Source: Liopterus haemorrhoidalis (Eukaryota; Arthropoda; Insecta; Coleoptera; Dytiscidae). Taken from it: DNA of 64,000 bases. Shown here in pieces: positions 40,626 through 50,740 of this stretch. The DNA lies in NCBI GenBank assembly GCA_963971575.1, contig OZ020612.1, positions 33,831,916-33,895,915 on the forward strand, in the 5' to 3' direction. The translations under genes were made by a program, and so were the position numbers. Below the pieces are notes generated by a model. That model made no database searches and had not been told where the DNA came from. It saw nothing but the letters and a program-made list of their open reading frames with translations. Numbering within the stretch: the stretch's first letter is position 1; each line of letters opens with the position of its first letter.

Positions 40626-41313
40626 GAATTGTGAATTTTCACACATTTTAGGGTTTCGTAGGTATTTAGTAAGTAAATGATGATTATTTGGGATGCCAAA
40701 ACAAATTTAATGTTAAAATATTTTTTTGTTATTTTAATTCGAATGCCTAATACCATTATTTAGGTTTCTAAATATGTGCAGTATATATTTTTTTTTATTT
40801 AGCTAGGTTCATTAAGACTTTGAAAATCGCGCCTATGGCTTCCATAGGTTTTTCTTAAGTCATAAGCTCCGCCCCTCTGATTTCGAATACATTGAAACAT
40901 AGAATTAAATTATAATTTCAACAATTCCAACTGGTTATTAAATTTACGCTTTAAAAAATAAAATGCATCATTTGCCAAAATATAACTAGAATTTTGACAA
41001 AATAATTTAAACAAAATAAAAATGCAAAAAAAAAAACAGAAAAAATAAAGTAGTCTCCAGACTGGAAGCGAACCCTAGTTTCCAATTTAGGAAGCGAGAA
41101 TGCTAACCACTAGACTATAAAAGCTTATTTGTTTACTGTGTTACATAACCTATTAAATATTTAACATCGTCAACCAAAAAAACAAAAAAAATGCGTTATT
41201 TTCCGAAAACATAATCTGATCAAAAATTCCTGTTGTTCTATTCCGGTACAAACTACTGTAGATTACTTAGAATTTTTTCAGATTTTTAGTTTAAACCATC
41301 TGGGCTATAGGGT
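40626..41313 (+). repeat. TIR/tRNA-like repeat family, copy c
   Basis: It starts TGTGAATTTTCACACATTTT and GGGTTTCGTAGGTATTTAG, continues with GCGCCTATGGCTTCCATAGG and CATAAGCTCCGCCCCTCTG, a tRNA-like module on the minus strand (41052-41128), and ends at AACCATCTGGGCTATAGGGT, lacking the final part present in copy d. Confidence 0.8.
41052..41128 (-). repeat. tRNA-like module in repeat copy c
   Basis: Minus strand reads TATAGTCTAGTGGTTAGCAT (box A, very close to a tRNA-Glu/Asp type D-arm) and CTAGGGTTCGCTTCCAG (box B) 34 nt later. It is the best-preserved of the three modules. It lacks a clear CCA-compatible acceptor pair, so I call it tRNA-derived rather than a tRNA gene. Confidence 0.65.
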
Positions 41314-42050
41314 GTGTTTCATAGGAAGGGAATGCACTATAATTTTTAAATGGGAGTCTTGTTATGAACAGAGTGCCGAATGCAAAGTGGCAGCTAAAAG
41401 TGGTAGATAAAATGGCAGTTTATATTCTGATTTTTATTTTAAATCATATATAATATAAGACACAGATATACTGCGAGGTATTTTAGTCTACTGTTTCGCA
41501 GCCATACGTTAGATTTAAGAACGGGTTTGATGCTGCTATTATTTTCTTTTCCTGAGGTTTTTAACTCATAAAAAAAGCTTATTTTCCTGTAATTCATAAG
41601 TTTTCTAATTAAATCTCAGTTATAATTTCATTTAAAATTTTGCTCTTAATTTTCACCGGTTTAATTTCATACGTAATTTCCAGAACTCTTTAATGGAAAC
41701 TGCATACCACAATTTAATTAAATCTTATTTCATTAATAAATATGTTATTTGAGAGCAGTAAAATATATTTATACTAAATTTTTAGATATATGTTAGCGTA
41801 AGATAAATAATGATGGACAATATGTTTTTTTTTTTTACTATAAGAAGCGGATAATCTATAGTATGGTTCATTACATATATATTATCGTTTCGCATATTAT
41901 AATTTTACAAAATGAAATGATTAATAAATAAAGCAAATTCAAGCAAAAAAAAACCTCATTCATCATTCATTTTGACGTCCCTTACAATTCGACGCCCGCG
42001 GCTGTTGCCTCGTTGCTTCGGCTATCGACACGGCCCTACCCGTTAACTTA
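41314..42050. other. Elk intron 1, no gene
   Basis: AT-rich sequence; nothing recognised. Confidence 0.45.
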
Positions 42051-42350
42051 AATGTGAAATAACCCTCGGATTTATTTTCGAAAGCAGCAAAACTGCAAGA
42101 ACATATCGATATTCAAAACGAACAGTTATTAAAAAATATTTGTTTAAAATCGGAAGAATCTAGCATCGTTTTAAATGAAAATATACAAAGAGAAGGGTGC
42201 CTTATTATGAACATTTTACCTGTACTCCTGTCATTTCCCACAACGTATTTGTGCGAAACTGGACTTTCTGCATTAATAGTTCATGATAATGATAATACAG
42301 AAACTGTTTGTGGCTGGAACATGATTTAAGATGCTCTTTGACATCCAAAA
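42051..42350 (+). pseudogene. hAT transposase C-terminal scrap
   Basis: The frame reads LPVLLSFPTTYLCETGLSAL followed by IVHDNDN, the hAT dimerisation box (normally CExxFSxL) with the phenylalanine changed. Sequence before it (KAAKLQEHIDIQNEQLLKN) fits the preceding helical part. No element ends identified. Confidence 0.65.
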
Positions 42351-42372
42351 CTTCAGCACAGTACGAATTAGC

Positions 42373-42622
42373 ATTATTATTATTTTTATTTACTTTACAT
42401 TGGTCTATTTCTGCAACGAGGCTAATCGCCGATGCCAGGGGGGCGAGCTCCTACACCTGGATGATGGGTGAATGATTGTAAAAATGGGAGTAATGTTAAC
42501 ATATTATTCTCGCCCGAATAATATCACCAGCGGGGAATTGAACTAGCAACCTCACAATTCAGACTGTTTTAACCAGTTAAAACTGCGTGATTTAACGAGC
42601 TCGACCACTCAGTTGGCTACAA
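42373..42622 (-). mobile_element. tRNA-derived SINE
   Basis: On the minus strand a head with box A AGCCAACTGAGTGGTCGAGC and box B TTGCTAGTTCAATTCCCC is followed by a body with CCCATCATCCAGGTGTAGGA and an AATAAT-type tail (42373-42396 on the + strand). It differs from the SINE at 25562. Confidence 0.8.
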
Positions 42623-44533
42623 AAATTAATTAAGATAATCCAATCATAAGTCATTGGCAGTGAGTATAATACGCACAGAATATAAGTTTCTTATATAAAA
42701 CTAACAATATAAAGTGAAAGTATATGAATCTATGCATCAAAATTTTCAGAGAATTTTTATCTATCTAATACGGTTTTCTTAACTGTAGAAAAAATTATTA
42801 TAATGTTATCGCTTACGAAAATCCGTCAACATTATTTTCGACATGACTGTTTATAGTTCAGAACTTTCTATGAAAAATACTATACTTGATGTTAGTGGAC
42901 TGCCACTTGGCACACGCGTTCTTTACGAGCATTATTTAATTTTTACCGGCAGCACCTATGTATTTTGAGAACCGCGGCAGATTCAAGATGGCGGCAAAAT
43001 TAACATATCAAGTACAATAACTAATAGCTAATTCACAAAAGAATTAGAAAAAAAAGCTAGAAACATATTTGTAAACAAAAAAAAAAATTGAAGCTTTAGC
43101 TGCAATTTATAGAGTCGTAAGCAATGTGCGTCGATTGGTCACAAGACGACGTCTATAATACAATTTGTTTATTGACAAATATATAACATTTTGTTTTTAC
43201 AATTAAAAATATATCCCACTAAACAGATTAATATTCACAGCAAATTTTGATGTATATATTGTTACTAATTTTATTTCAGACTGTCAGTTTTCTATGAGAA
43301 ACTTGTAAGAACTATACTGCAGAGCCTGTCCTTAAAAATAATTCTTTGTGTTAGTGTATCATATGTTAAGCATAAAAAACTATTTTTTTGATTTATTCAA
43401 GTTTCACTACTAAATCTGGGTAGGAGAGGCCAAAGGAAATGCAAATTCTTTGGCTTTGGGGTGAATTAAAAATATTTTTTTTTTTCTTTTTTGATTTGAA
43501 TACTTATGATTTGTAATGTGTACAATGCCGAATTTACGTATAGGCCTAAGTAGGTCTGTATCTAAGGATCCGATTCAGCCTGGGTTTTCCTTTTTTTTAT
43601 CAATTCGATTCGACCTACTTTAGAAGTCTATTCTACCTATTAAAAACGTTAATCTGGCACTGTAAATCAAAAAATTAACTAATTTGTTTCATAAGTAGTA
43701 TATTTCTTCAGTTTGTTAATTAAGTAATATAATCGAATCAAAGAAAATCGAATGAAATAGAAAGCGTTGACCAATACCTTTTACATTTACTTCTACCAAC
43801 TTACCTCTTTTAAAAATAAATTAGCGTTTTGATCTGGGTAAAATACCGACCCTTATAAAAAGTATTCAAAGATCGATTTTCCAGCACTCTAAAAAATAAG
43901 ATATTTTATTCGTGCATCTTACCCACCTTAACATACTGCTGCTAGAATTGGAATCTTAGAAAACACTTTTATTTAAACTCGCAGTTTCGCCAGCGAACGT
44001 GGAAGAAATGTGCTGAGAATTCATTACCCTTTAAGACCAAATAAGAAATAAATAAATTCCTCAAAAAACTAAGAATTTAACTTTATTGTGGATACCCAGG
44101 TATAAGAAATAAGAAAAATAATGGAACATGTAGGTCCATTTTGGATGAGATTGGCATCAAACAAATAAGATGGGACAGATATGGCCTTTACTCTAAAATA
44201 GGGGAAGTGAACTTTCGTACATTCTCTTCAGATTTAAATTTAACTTAATATTCAATGTAAATATGTATGTTATATAAAACCTTAATTTATAATGTTGAAT
44301 TTATATGTATAAAATAATTACTTAATAAAGATTTTTCTTATTACATTTTCATTAAACATTTGAAGCTGGATCGCAAAGAACTGCCTTCTGCATAATTTTA
44401 GTCGCGCTTAGAAAAGGTTCTGAAAAGCACTGTTCTAGAATTTACCACTGTTACACATTTATACCCTATCATGTTGTTGGTAGCCATGCCAAGAATATTT
44501 TAGAAAAACAGTTATTATTGTCATATTTTTTAG
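42623..44533. other. Elk intron 1 end, no gene
   Basis: About 1.9 kb of AT-rich intron with no supportable coding region. The acceptor TATTTTTTAG at 44524-44533 precedes Elk exon 2. Confidence 0.5.
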
Positions 44534-44805
44534 GTAAAGGTGATTTGGTGGGAAGTGACATAACAATACATCTGCAACACAATGCCAATGGTCAAGGAGG
44601 AGGCAGTGGCGGGGGCGGTGGTGGTTGTGACATTATAATTAAATCAACTAGTGACGTTCGTGCGTTAACTTACTGCGATTTAAAAGGAATTCATATGCCA
44701 GGATTAGTGGACGTACTAAGACTCTACCCCGAATTTCAGCAGGAGTTTGCAAACGATATTCAGCATGACCTCACTTATAATGTACGAGAAGGTTATGAAG
44801 CAGAG
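44534..44805 (+). CDS. Elk: Elk potassium channel, end of cNBHD exon
   Basis: It continues the channel from the split glycine: KGDLVGSDITIHLQH, a glycine-rich insert (GQGGGSGGGGGG), then VRALTYCDLKGIHMPGLVDV and LRLYPEFQQEFANDIQHDLT, YNVREGYEAE. The ALTYCDL and RLYPEFxxxFxxxIxHDLTYN segments are hallmarks of KCNH channels after the binding fold. Acceptor AG at 44532-44533; donor GAG|GTAAGA at 44806. It ends on a codon boundary. Confidence 0.96.
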
Positions 44806-44835
44806 GTAAGAAAATAACATCCTTAGCACACTACA

Positions 44836-45121
44836 CGCAGAGCCGGCATTATCTCATTTGGTACCTGTGGCCAAACAGGGAACTGCGCCCGTTTATTAGA
44901 ATGTATATATCAGAGTTCTTGTTTTGCCACCTGTCACAGCTTGGAGCCTAGGGCTTCTGCCCTTTTCACACCTGACTTTCACTGGTTCTGGTTCTGACTT
45001 CACAACTAAACCACCCGATAAATCACGTAACTTGCGACCAAAAAAGGCAATCCACAAATGCAACTTTTAAGAATATTACAATAAGATCTAAAAAAAGAAA
45101 AGCAACGATTTTCAACGACAT
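44836..45121. other. Elk intron 2 start; hAT fragment
   Basis: CAGAGCCGGCATTATC from 44838 resembles the end of the CAGAGCCGGC family, and CGTTTATTAGAATGTATAT recalls 16100. Not resolvable to a full element. Confidence 0.45.
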
Positions 45122-45218
45122 TTGCGCATGCGCGCATAATCGCCTGCTACGATGTGTATGAAACGGCAAATTATTAAAACTTCCAGTGACGTCGTCTCGC
45201 CATTAAATAATCACTCCG
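45122..45218. repeat. Truncated copy of the 32511 MITE
   Basis: It matches the right 97 bp of the MITE at 32511-32718 almost exactly (TGCGCATGCGCGCATAATCG through AATAATCACTCCG), followed by TA. The left half is missing. Confidence 0.9.
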
Positions 45219-45512
45219 TACTTGTTTTACTCAATACGGGTTATACTCAATAGTCTTAATTACTTTTTTAATATTGAAAAATTTCTAAAAATCTTAAGTC
45301 TCTTAAAATTGCCCAATTCAAAAAGCGACTCCGCCAGCAAATGGTCCCAATGTGAGCTTAATGGATCAATCCGTGTTCAATTAGACTGCATATTGTACTT
45401 AGTAAACTATGATATTATTTGTTAACATAAAACACTGTAGGTACTCAACTGTAAAATAACTTTAAGGTTAGGTGGTAGAGCAGTGTAAACTGAACCTTGC
45501 CAATAAAGAGAT

Positions 45513-45537
45513 TTATTATTATTATTATTATTATTAT
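45513..45537. repeat. (TTA)n at the 3' side of the R4 element
   Basis: About eight TTA units directly abut the 3' end of the R4/Dong-like element. On its strand the target is (TAA)n. Confidence 0.9.
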
Positions 45538-45672
45538 GGGGTTTGTCAGGTCTTGACAAGCGTCCACTAATCTCAAACTTCAGCAACCTTTTGAGCCGCG
45601 TCATACTAGAGACTAGTGGAGCTAAATACACACGACTGCATCCCAAACCCTGGCGATATGCAGCCGCGGAAA

Positions 45673-46498
45673 TTACGCCAGATCCAGTGCCCGCACAATG
45701 CGGAGCGATCCGAGCAGCACTGCTTTCTGCATCCTGCAGATCAAAGAGTTGGCAGAAGATCTACAGGCGGGAATGGACTCGATTTCCCTTCGATAGGAGG
45801 CTTTCATGCCACCCAAAACACCAAGTATCAGGACTACAAGCTTAACTTTATACCCGGGATACAGCTTTCTAAGCTCGGACAAGAGGTCCATATACTTGGA
45901 CCTCTTTTTCCTCCTCCTTGAGAGAGATATTCTTCTCAGCTGGACTTGAGAATTCGATCACAAACATCTGTTTGGTCTCGATATCCAGGAGGGTTATGTC
46001 CGGCTTAGTGGCTGTCAGTAACCTCGAGGTGGGGAAGGAGTAATTCCAATAAATTCGGCACTTGGAATTTTCCACCACCGATTCTATGTCAGAAGGGACG
46101 TACGGTATAACTGGTATTTGGTCAATACCATAGGCATGTCTAAGATGATAGTAGAGCACGCGGAGAGCAGCATTATGTCGAGACACGTAGCTCGACGCTG
46201 CAAGAGATGGACAAGCAGACAGAATGTGCATAATCGTTTCAGAATGGTGGTGGCACAACCTACAGAGTGTGGACTCCGCTATTTGGAATATGCGGGCCCT
46301 GTACGCCAAAGTATTAATAACACCATCCTGACACGCAAACACAAAACCTTCTGTTGCCGATCTCAAACCAGCAGACTTAAGAAACGAGAACGTGAGTTCG
46401 GTGGACAACTCTAGACTTTTAATATGTTTGAAGAACACAGAGTGCATACTTTTACTCATGTGTTCTTTTGTCAACATGTCTGTCTCGCATCGTTTCAC
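45673..46498 (-). pseudogene. R4/Dong-like endonuclease part, frameshifted
   Basis: The first piece (46498-45869) has the CCHC knuckle CRLCHHHSETIMHILSAC (about residue 80) and the restriction-like endonuclease core KPDITLLDIETKQMFVIEFS (about 165), with the PD...D...E pattern intact. One extra A in a run near 45905-45912 then shifts the frame. The tail (MDLLSELRKLYPGYKVKLVV, LICRMQKAVLLGS) continues at 45891-45673 in the next frame. The fragment at 63358 shows the same tail, which supports this reading. As it stands the copy cannot make a full endonuclease. Confidence 0.85.
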
Positions 46499-49134
46499 CG
46501 AACCGGTAACTCTGTTGTACTCCTCCCGAGAGAGTTGTACTCCAGCGTTTCCCTGGCGGGACTCAAGTCTGCCAGGTTAAATCTCGTTGCTGCTCTTCGC
46601 GCTGCCTGGTAAAGAAACGCCCCTTTGCCACTAAATTCGTGCTCACTAACGAATTGTAATAGTGGGTCCTGACTTCTGAGGATACTGTTAGCTGTAACCA
46701 GGACGAGTCGATCGTGCAAACACTCCAGATTTAGTAATCCCCGACCCCCATTTTGACGAGGGAGGTAAATGCGCTGCACATAAGATTTCGGGTGAAGACT
46801 TCGGTTGATGTTCATGATCTTTCTGGTTCTTCTGTCGAGATCCTTAAGATCATCAACATTCCATTTCATTACACCAAAAGTGTATGAAATTAATGGGACA
46901 GCAAGCATGTTTGTGGCAGCGATCTTGTTCTTGCCAGACAGACATGATCTCCATATCTGCCTAAGTCGTGCCATATACTTGCTGCGAAGGGCCTGCTTAA
47001 TAAGAGTGACATCTTGGACACCTCTCTCACTGATGCCTAAAAATGTGTAAGACCCTTCGGCATTAAGATGTTTTATAATGCTCCCATCAACCAATTGAAC
47101 GTCTTCACCGTTGTCTAAACCTTTTCCTCTGTAGATATGAAAAACAGCGCATTTTTCCAACCCGAATTGCATACCTATCGCGGCAGTGTAGTCAGCAACA
47201 GCATCTAAGGCGGTCTGCAGATTCCTCTCGTTCGAGGCGTAGAGCTTCAAATCATCCATGTAAAAGAGATGGGTAATTTTGTGCTTACGCTTCGACGGAG
47301 GACCCGCCATGTAGCCACTGCCGCGCCTAAGCTCGATCGATAGAGGAAGAAGTGAGATGCAAAATAGTAGCGGGCTTAGGGAATCTCCCTGGAAAACGCC
47401 ACGCTTGAAATGTATCCACTCTGTCGACACTGCGGTTGATCCACTTGGGACAACAAATTGTGTCTTCCAGAGGGACATAAGTTGCCCAATGCATCTCTCT
47501 ATCTCCGGGTGGACTCGTAACATGCGCAATAATGTTAAAATGAGAGCATGTGACGTAGTGTCATATGCTTTTGCGTAGTCCACCCAAGCCATTGACAGGT
47601 TGCGTTTGAAATACGCCGCGTCATGACAGACTGACCGGTCGATAATAAGATTTTCTTGGCAACCTGCTTGGCCCCTCTTCGATCCCCTCTGTTCGTAGAT
47701 GTGTGACCAAACAGAGGCGATGGAGCTCAGTACCCGCTCGTTTAATACGCTGGTAAAGATCTTATACAGCGTATTGAGACAAGTAATAGGTCTGTAGTTC
47801 TTCGGGTTGGTTAAATCACCTTTTTTGGGGATTAATACTGTACGCCCCTCTGCTAACCAAGATGGTATTGGTATATCCCCACGGATAAAAGAAGTAAAGT
47901 TTCGTGCAAGATGGCCGTGCACGCTTGTGAATGACTTCCACCAGAAAGCAATAATACCATCAACTCCTGGTGCAGCGAAATTGCGCGCTTTCGAAATAGC
48001 ACGTGTAACTTCTTCCGTGGTAACAGGGGGGCATGCCTGAGGATCTGTTAGGTGTTGTGAACAGAATTCCTCAAATCTCTCCAAAACTGGAGTGTCCTGC
48101 ACGATCGCCTCGTGTTCATAAAGTTCCCTCCAGAAAGTCTCTGTCCTGTCGACTGATAATGACGGTTCAGAAACCTCAGGTTTGGCCATGAAAAGGCGTG
48201 ACGGGCTCGTGAGGAACATAGTATTTTCTTCCATGGTCCTAACCCGGTTGACCAGTTTCTTTCTTGCCAGGGCTAGTGCTCTCAATTTGTCCACCGCTTT
48301 CTGCTTTAGCAGAGAGAGAGTGGACAAATTCAGTGTGTGATGCTTTATGCGCAATTGATATAATATGCGCTTAGTATTCGCACTTAGCGGCTTAATACTT
48401 CGTAAAGCATCAATACCACACTGAATATGAGAAGCTTCCTGACGTGAACGCGTCATTTTCTTCTCTAATTGCTGTATACGCAGTTTGCCGTTAAAAGCCT
48501 TAGCCAGCTTTGGCGTCAGCACAGCTGCTGCAGCGTATACAGCACAGTCGATATCCCAGAGACTACTCTGAGTGGAAATTTGCTTGTCAATAAGTTCATG
48601 AAGTCGCGTGAGGTCATCAGCACGAACTTTGAACTTATTGTGTCCGAGTCGGGTACGTTCAGAATGAGGCGAGAGAAGGGCTAGAAAATCCTCGCGGAGA
48701 TTTTTTTCCGGTGAAGAGGATGTTATTCCTGCATAAACTGGGGAAGACCCAGTGGCTATCTGCCCACCTCCCGTTGGTGGGCTTGCAGGTGTCGATGGCT
48801 GTACCGGTATTTGGGACAACCTTCTCGACTCTCTTCGTCTCGATCGCCTCATCCTGCGTCGCAGGCGTGCTACTTGGTCGCGCAGATTTTGTTGCGTCAT
48901 GAAGTCCAGCTCAGGATGATTTTCACACCATTGTGAGTGGACTCTGACCATGTAGCCCCTGCGATGGGGTGACGCTGCCTCGTAAACCTGAAGCAGGTCT
49001 TCCTGCTCCTCGGGTGTCCACCTGTGGCGGGCCCGGCTAGCGGGATTGTAGCTTCGCCCAACTGTTTGTGGGTCCCCATCCGAGAAGGACCCGTTGTGGG
49101 AAGCTCTATGGTTTCTTATATTTTCTGGAACCAT
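46495..49134 (-). CDS. R4/Dong-like ORF: Myb-like domain and RT
   Basis: 879 codons. An N-terminal Myb-like DNA-binding segment (RHRWTPEEQEDLLQVYEAAS, about residue 35) is followed by a basic, proline-rich linker and a helical region (residues about 160-310). The RT has KARNFAAPGVDGI, KNYRPITCLNTLYKI, motif A VDYAKAYDTTSHAL (about 518), GVFQGDSLSPLLFC and motif C FYMDDLKLYA (about 624). The GIFQGDSLSP-type motif and FYMDDLKLYA identify the R4 clade. The frame ends prematurely at 46495 because of a two-base slippage in a CTCTCT run (46529-46535 on the + strand). The endonuclease continues in another frame, which begins with an ATG overlapping the stop (ATGA). Confidence 0.9.
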   Translation of the reverse strand: MVPENIRNHRASHNGSFSDGDPQTVGRSYNPASRARHRWTPEEQEDLLQVYEAASPHRRGYMVRVHSQWCENHPELDFMTQQNLRDQVARLRRRMRRSRRRESRRLSQIPVQPSTPASPPTGGGQIATGSSPVYAGITSSSPEKNLREDFLALLSPHSERTRLGHNKFKVRADDLTRLHELIDKQISTQSSLWDIDCAVYAAAAVLTPKLAKAFNGKLRIQQLEKKMTRSRQEASHIQCGIDALRSIKPLSANTKRILYQLRIKHHTLNLSTLSLLKQKAVDKLRALALARKKLVNRVRTMEENTMFLTSPSRLFMAKPEVSEPSLSVDRTETFWRELYEHEAIVQDTPVLERFEEFCSQHLTDPQACPPVTTEEVTRAISKARNFAAPGVDGIIAFWWKSFTSVHGHLARNFTSFIRGDIPIPSWLAEGRTVLIPKKGDLTNPKNYRPITCLNTLYKIFTSVLNERVLSSIASVWSHIYEQRGSKRGQAGCQENLIIDRSVCHDAAYFKRNLSMAWVDYAKAYDTTSHALILTLLRMLRVHPEIERCIGQLMSLWKTQFVVPSGSTAVSTEWIHFKRGVFQGDSLSPLLFCISLLPLSIELRRGSGYMAGPPSKRKHKITHLFYMDDLKLYASNERNLQTALDAVADYTAAIGMQFGLEKCAVFHIYRGKGLDNGEDVQLVDGSIIKHLNAEGSYTFLGISERGVQDVTLIKQALRSKYMARLRQIWRSCLSGKNKIAATNMLAVPLISYTFGVMKWNVDDLKDLDRRTRKIMNINRSLHPKSYVQRIYLPRQNGGRGLLNLECLHDRLVLVTANSILRSQDPLLQFVSEHEFSGKGAFLYQAARRAATRFNLADLSPARETLEYNSLGRSTTELPVR

Positions 49135-49139
49135 TTATA

Positions 49140-49170
49140 CGTTTCATGGGAAGGTTGGCCCCATGAAACG
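49140..49170 (-). repeat. Perfect hairpin just before the R4 start codon
   Basis: An 11-bp perfect inverted repeat (CGTTTCATGGG and its complement) with a 9-nt loop ends 5 nt before the ATG at 49134 (TATAAATGG). In the RNA it would form a stable stem right at the start. Its role in translation or processing is inference. Confidence 0.8.
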
Positions 49171-49318
49171 GTGGCAGGATTCATCGACCAGATGATAGGG
49201 TCGACGTTACCCCCAATTGGTTTCTGCCGTGGTAACAGTGTGGTAGCGATCCGGGGAGAAAGGGCGCTAAGCCTTTTCGGTCAAAAGACCGTCGTACCCC
49301 GATTATTATTATTATTTT

Positions 49319-49474
49319 TCAGGATACGTGGGATCATCAGGCCCAAAAGCTCGATATGGTCAGATGTTGCGACCATTGCGAACTTTCCTTGCGTGATTCA
49401 GGGTTCGCGGGATCATCAGGCCCGAAAGCTTAGCAAATAGCCAGGTGTTATGGCCATTTAGAACTTCCCCTGCG
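49319..49474. repeat. Two 78-bp tandem repeats at R4 5' end
   Basis: Two copies share GGGATCATCAGGCCC, AAAGCT, CCAGRTGTTRYGRCCATT and GAACTTYCC and lie between two (TTA)n runs. They may be promoter-like 5' repeats of the element or remains of a neighbouring insertion. Confidence 0.75.
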
Positions 49475-49475
49475 A

Positions 49476-49476
<1 letters not shown>

Positions 49477-49509
<33 letters not shown>
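49477..49509. repeat. (TTA)n at the 5' side of the R4 element
   Basis: About eleven TTA units; the outer flank of the R4/Dong-like insertion. Confidence 0.9.
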
Positions 49510-50348
49510 GAGAAAATGAAATACCTCTTATTTGATGTTGTTTCCTGTTTAATTATTTTTCCAATTTACAATTCTTATTTCTTAATATTCTTATTTGTAG
49601 AGTAAAATGCTTTATATTTCCTAGTTTAACCTGCGTTGTATATTTTATAATAAAGAAAATAGCAATGCTTCAACAGTTTTCCTAAACACTTTGTATACAC
49701 ATTTTTTACAAGCCGTAACTGTCAACCGGTAGAGGCGAACTGGAGACTGGACATTTTTTGAAATGGTCCCGAATACTATTAATAAATGTAATTTAATTAA
49801 AAGAAAGAAACAAGAAATTCACCGGGACAGTCCCGGTTTTCCAATACGGCATATGTATGCTCTTCTGTATGAGTGGGTGTAAAGCCTGGTTTATAATAAG
49901 CCCATAGCATAACTGCATATGCATTAAACAATAGATTTGACCCTTCAAAACATCTGTTTGTAATAAACAGAACAAAGAGAGTAGTGTAATTTTTATGCTT
50001 ATGTTCCATAACATATCTATTATAAACCAGGCTTTATTCTGTAACCGCCGTTCTCGATCGTGTAGTACGTTAAGAACCTAATATGCATATTAAGATATTT
50101 TTCATAAGATCATGTCTGTGGTGACTCTGGACTCTCTTCAACAAATTTCTCCAGATTCTTTTGTCTTTTGTCTCGTCCTTCCAATCGCGGTATTCTAGTC
50201 TTGTAAGGTTACTTTTCATCTGTAAACCTTTTCTTTTCAGTCTTCCTGTTGAATATCGTCCTTTAGGAGTTTATCTAAGGTAAAATTTTGGTAGACTGCT
50301 GACCTGCTCATCTTGAACGGTTAAGCTACACCCCACTGCTGGATAGGT
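49510..50348. other. Elk intron 2, no gene; one small TIR repeat
   Basis: At about 49887-50033 is a complete copy of the small repeat with ends AAAGCCTGGTTTATAATAAG and the complement of AAAGCCTGGTTTATAATAGA; inside are AACATCTGTTTGTAATAAAC and CAGAACAAAGAGAGTAG. Other copies are at 6251 and 16596. The rest is unremarkable. Confidence 0.7.
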
Positions 50349-50504
50349 TAGGGTGACCATTTTCTTAAGAAGGCAATGCGGGACGGAGCAAAAAAAAAAG
50401 GTCCTCACCTCCCAAATCCAAGTGAAGAGCAAAAAAAAAGTCCTCACCTCCCAAATCTAAAATGCGGGACAAAATGTTAAAATGCGGGACGAATGGTCAC
50501 CCTA
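50349..50504. mobile_element. TAGGGTGA MITE (156 bp), second copy
   Basis: The ends TAGGGTGACCATTTTC and the complement of TAGGGTGACCATTCG are flanked by a perfect 8-bp duplication GGATAGGT (50341-50348 and 50505-50512). It contains two CTCACCTCCCAAATC units, as in the minisatellite of 28241-28571, and AATGCGGGAC repeats as in 38344-38493. Confidence 0.95.
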
Positions 50505-50740
50505 GGATAGGTGGAGTTTTGGTTTTTTGTATTTTTGTCGTGTTATTCCAGTTTATTGATTACATTACTGGACTCTGCGTTATAATGAGGTGAATATTAT
50601 GCATTGACATAAATTTTCCAATAGATCAGAAAACTGACAAAACAATGAAAAAGTAAACAAAAAACTGGAATAAAAAATTACGTTGCGTGGGATATTTTCA
50701 ACATTAATTTCAAGAGCGGCTGTTCAATAGATAATGAATA

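Larger units (their letters stand above)
45538..49476 (-). mobile_element. R4/Dong-like retrotransposon in TAA microsatellite
   Basis: A 3.9-kb non-LTR element on the minus strand with a single central RT plus restriction-like endonuclease, lying between (TTA)n runs at 45513-45537 and 49477-49509. Insertion into TAA repeats is the known habit of Dong in the R4 clade. The coding region has two small frameshifts and is otherwise open. The 5' part has two tandem repeats (49319-49474) next to an inner (TTA)5 at 49302-49317, so the exact 5' end could be 49301 or 49476. It is antisense to Elk in intron 2. Confidence 0.88.

Noticed and set aside
47024..48902. Several + strand open frames opposite the R4 ORF
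   Set aside because: They are shadows of the minus-strand RT frame.
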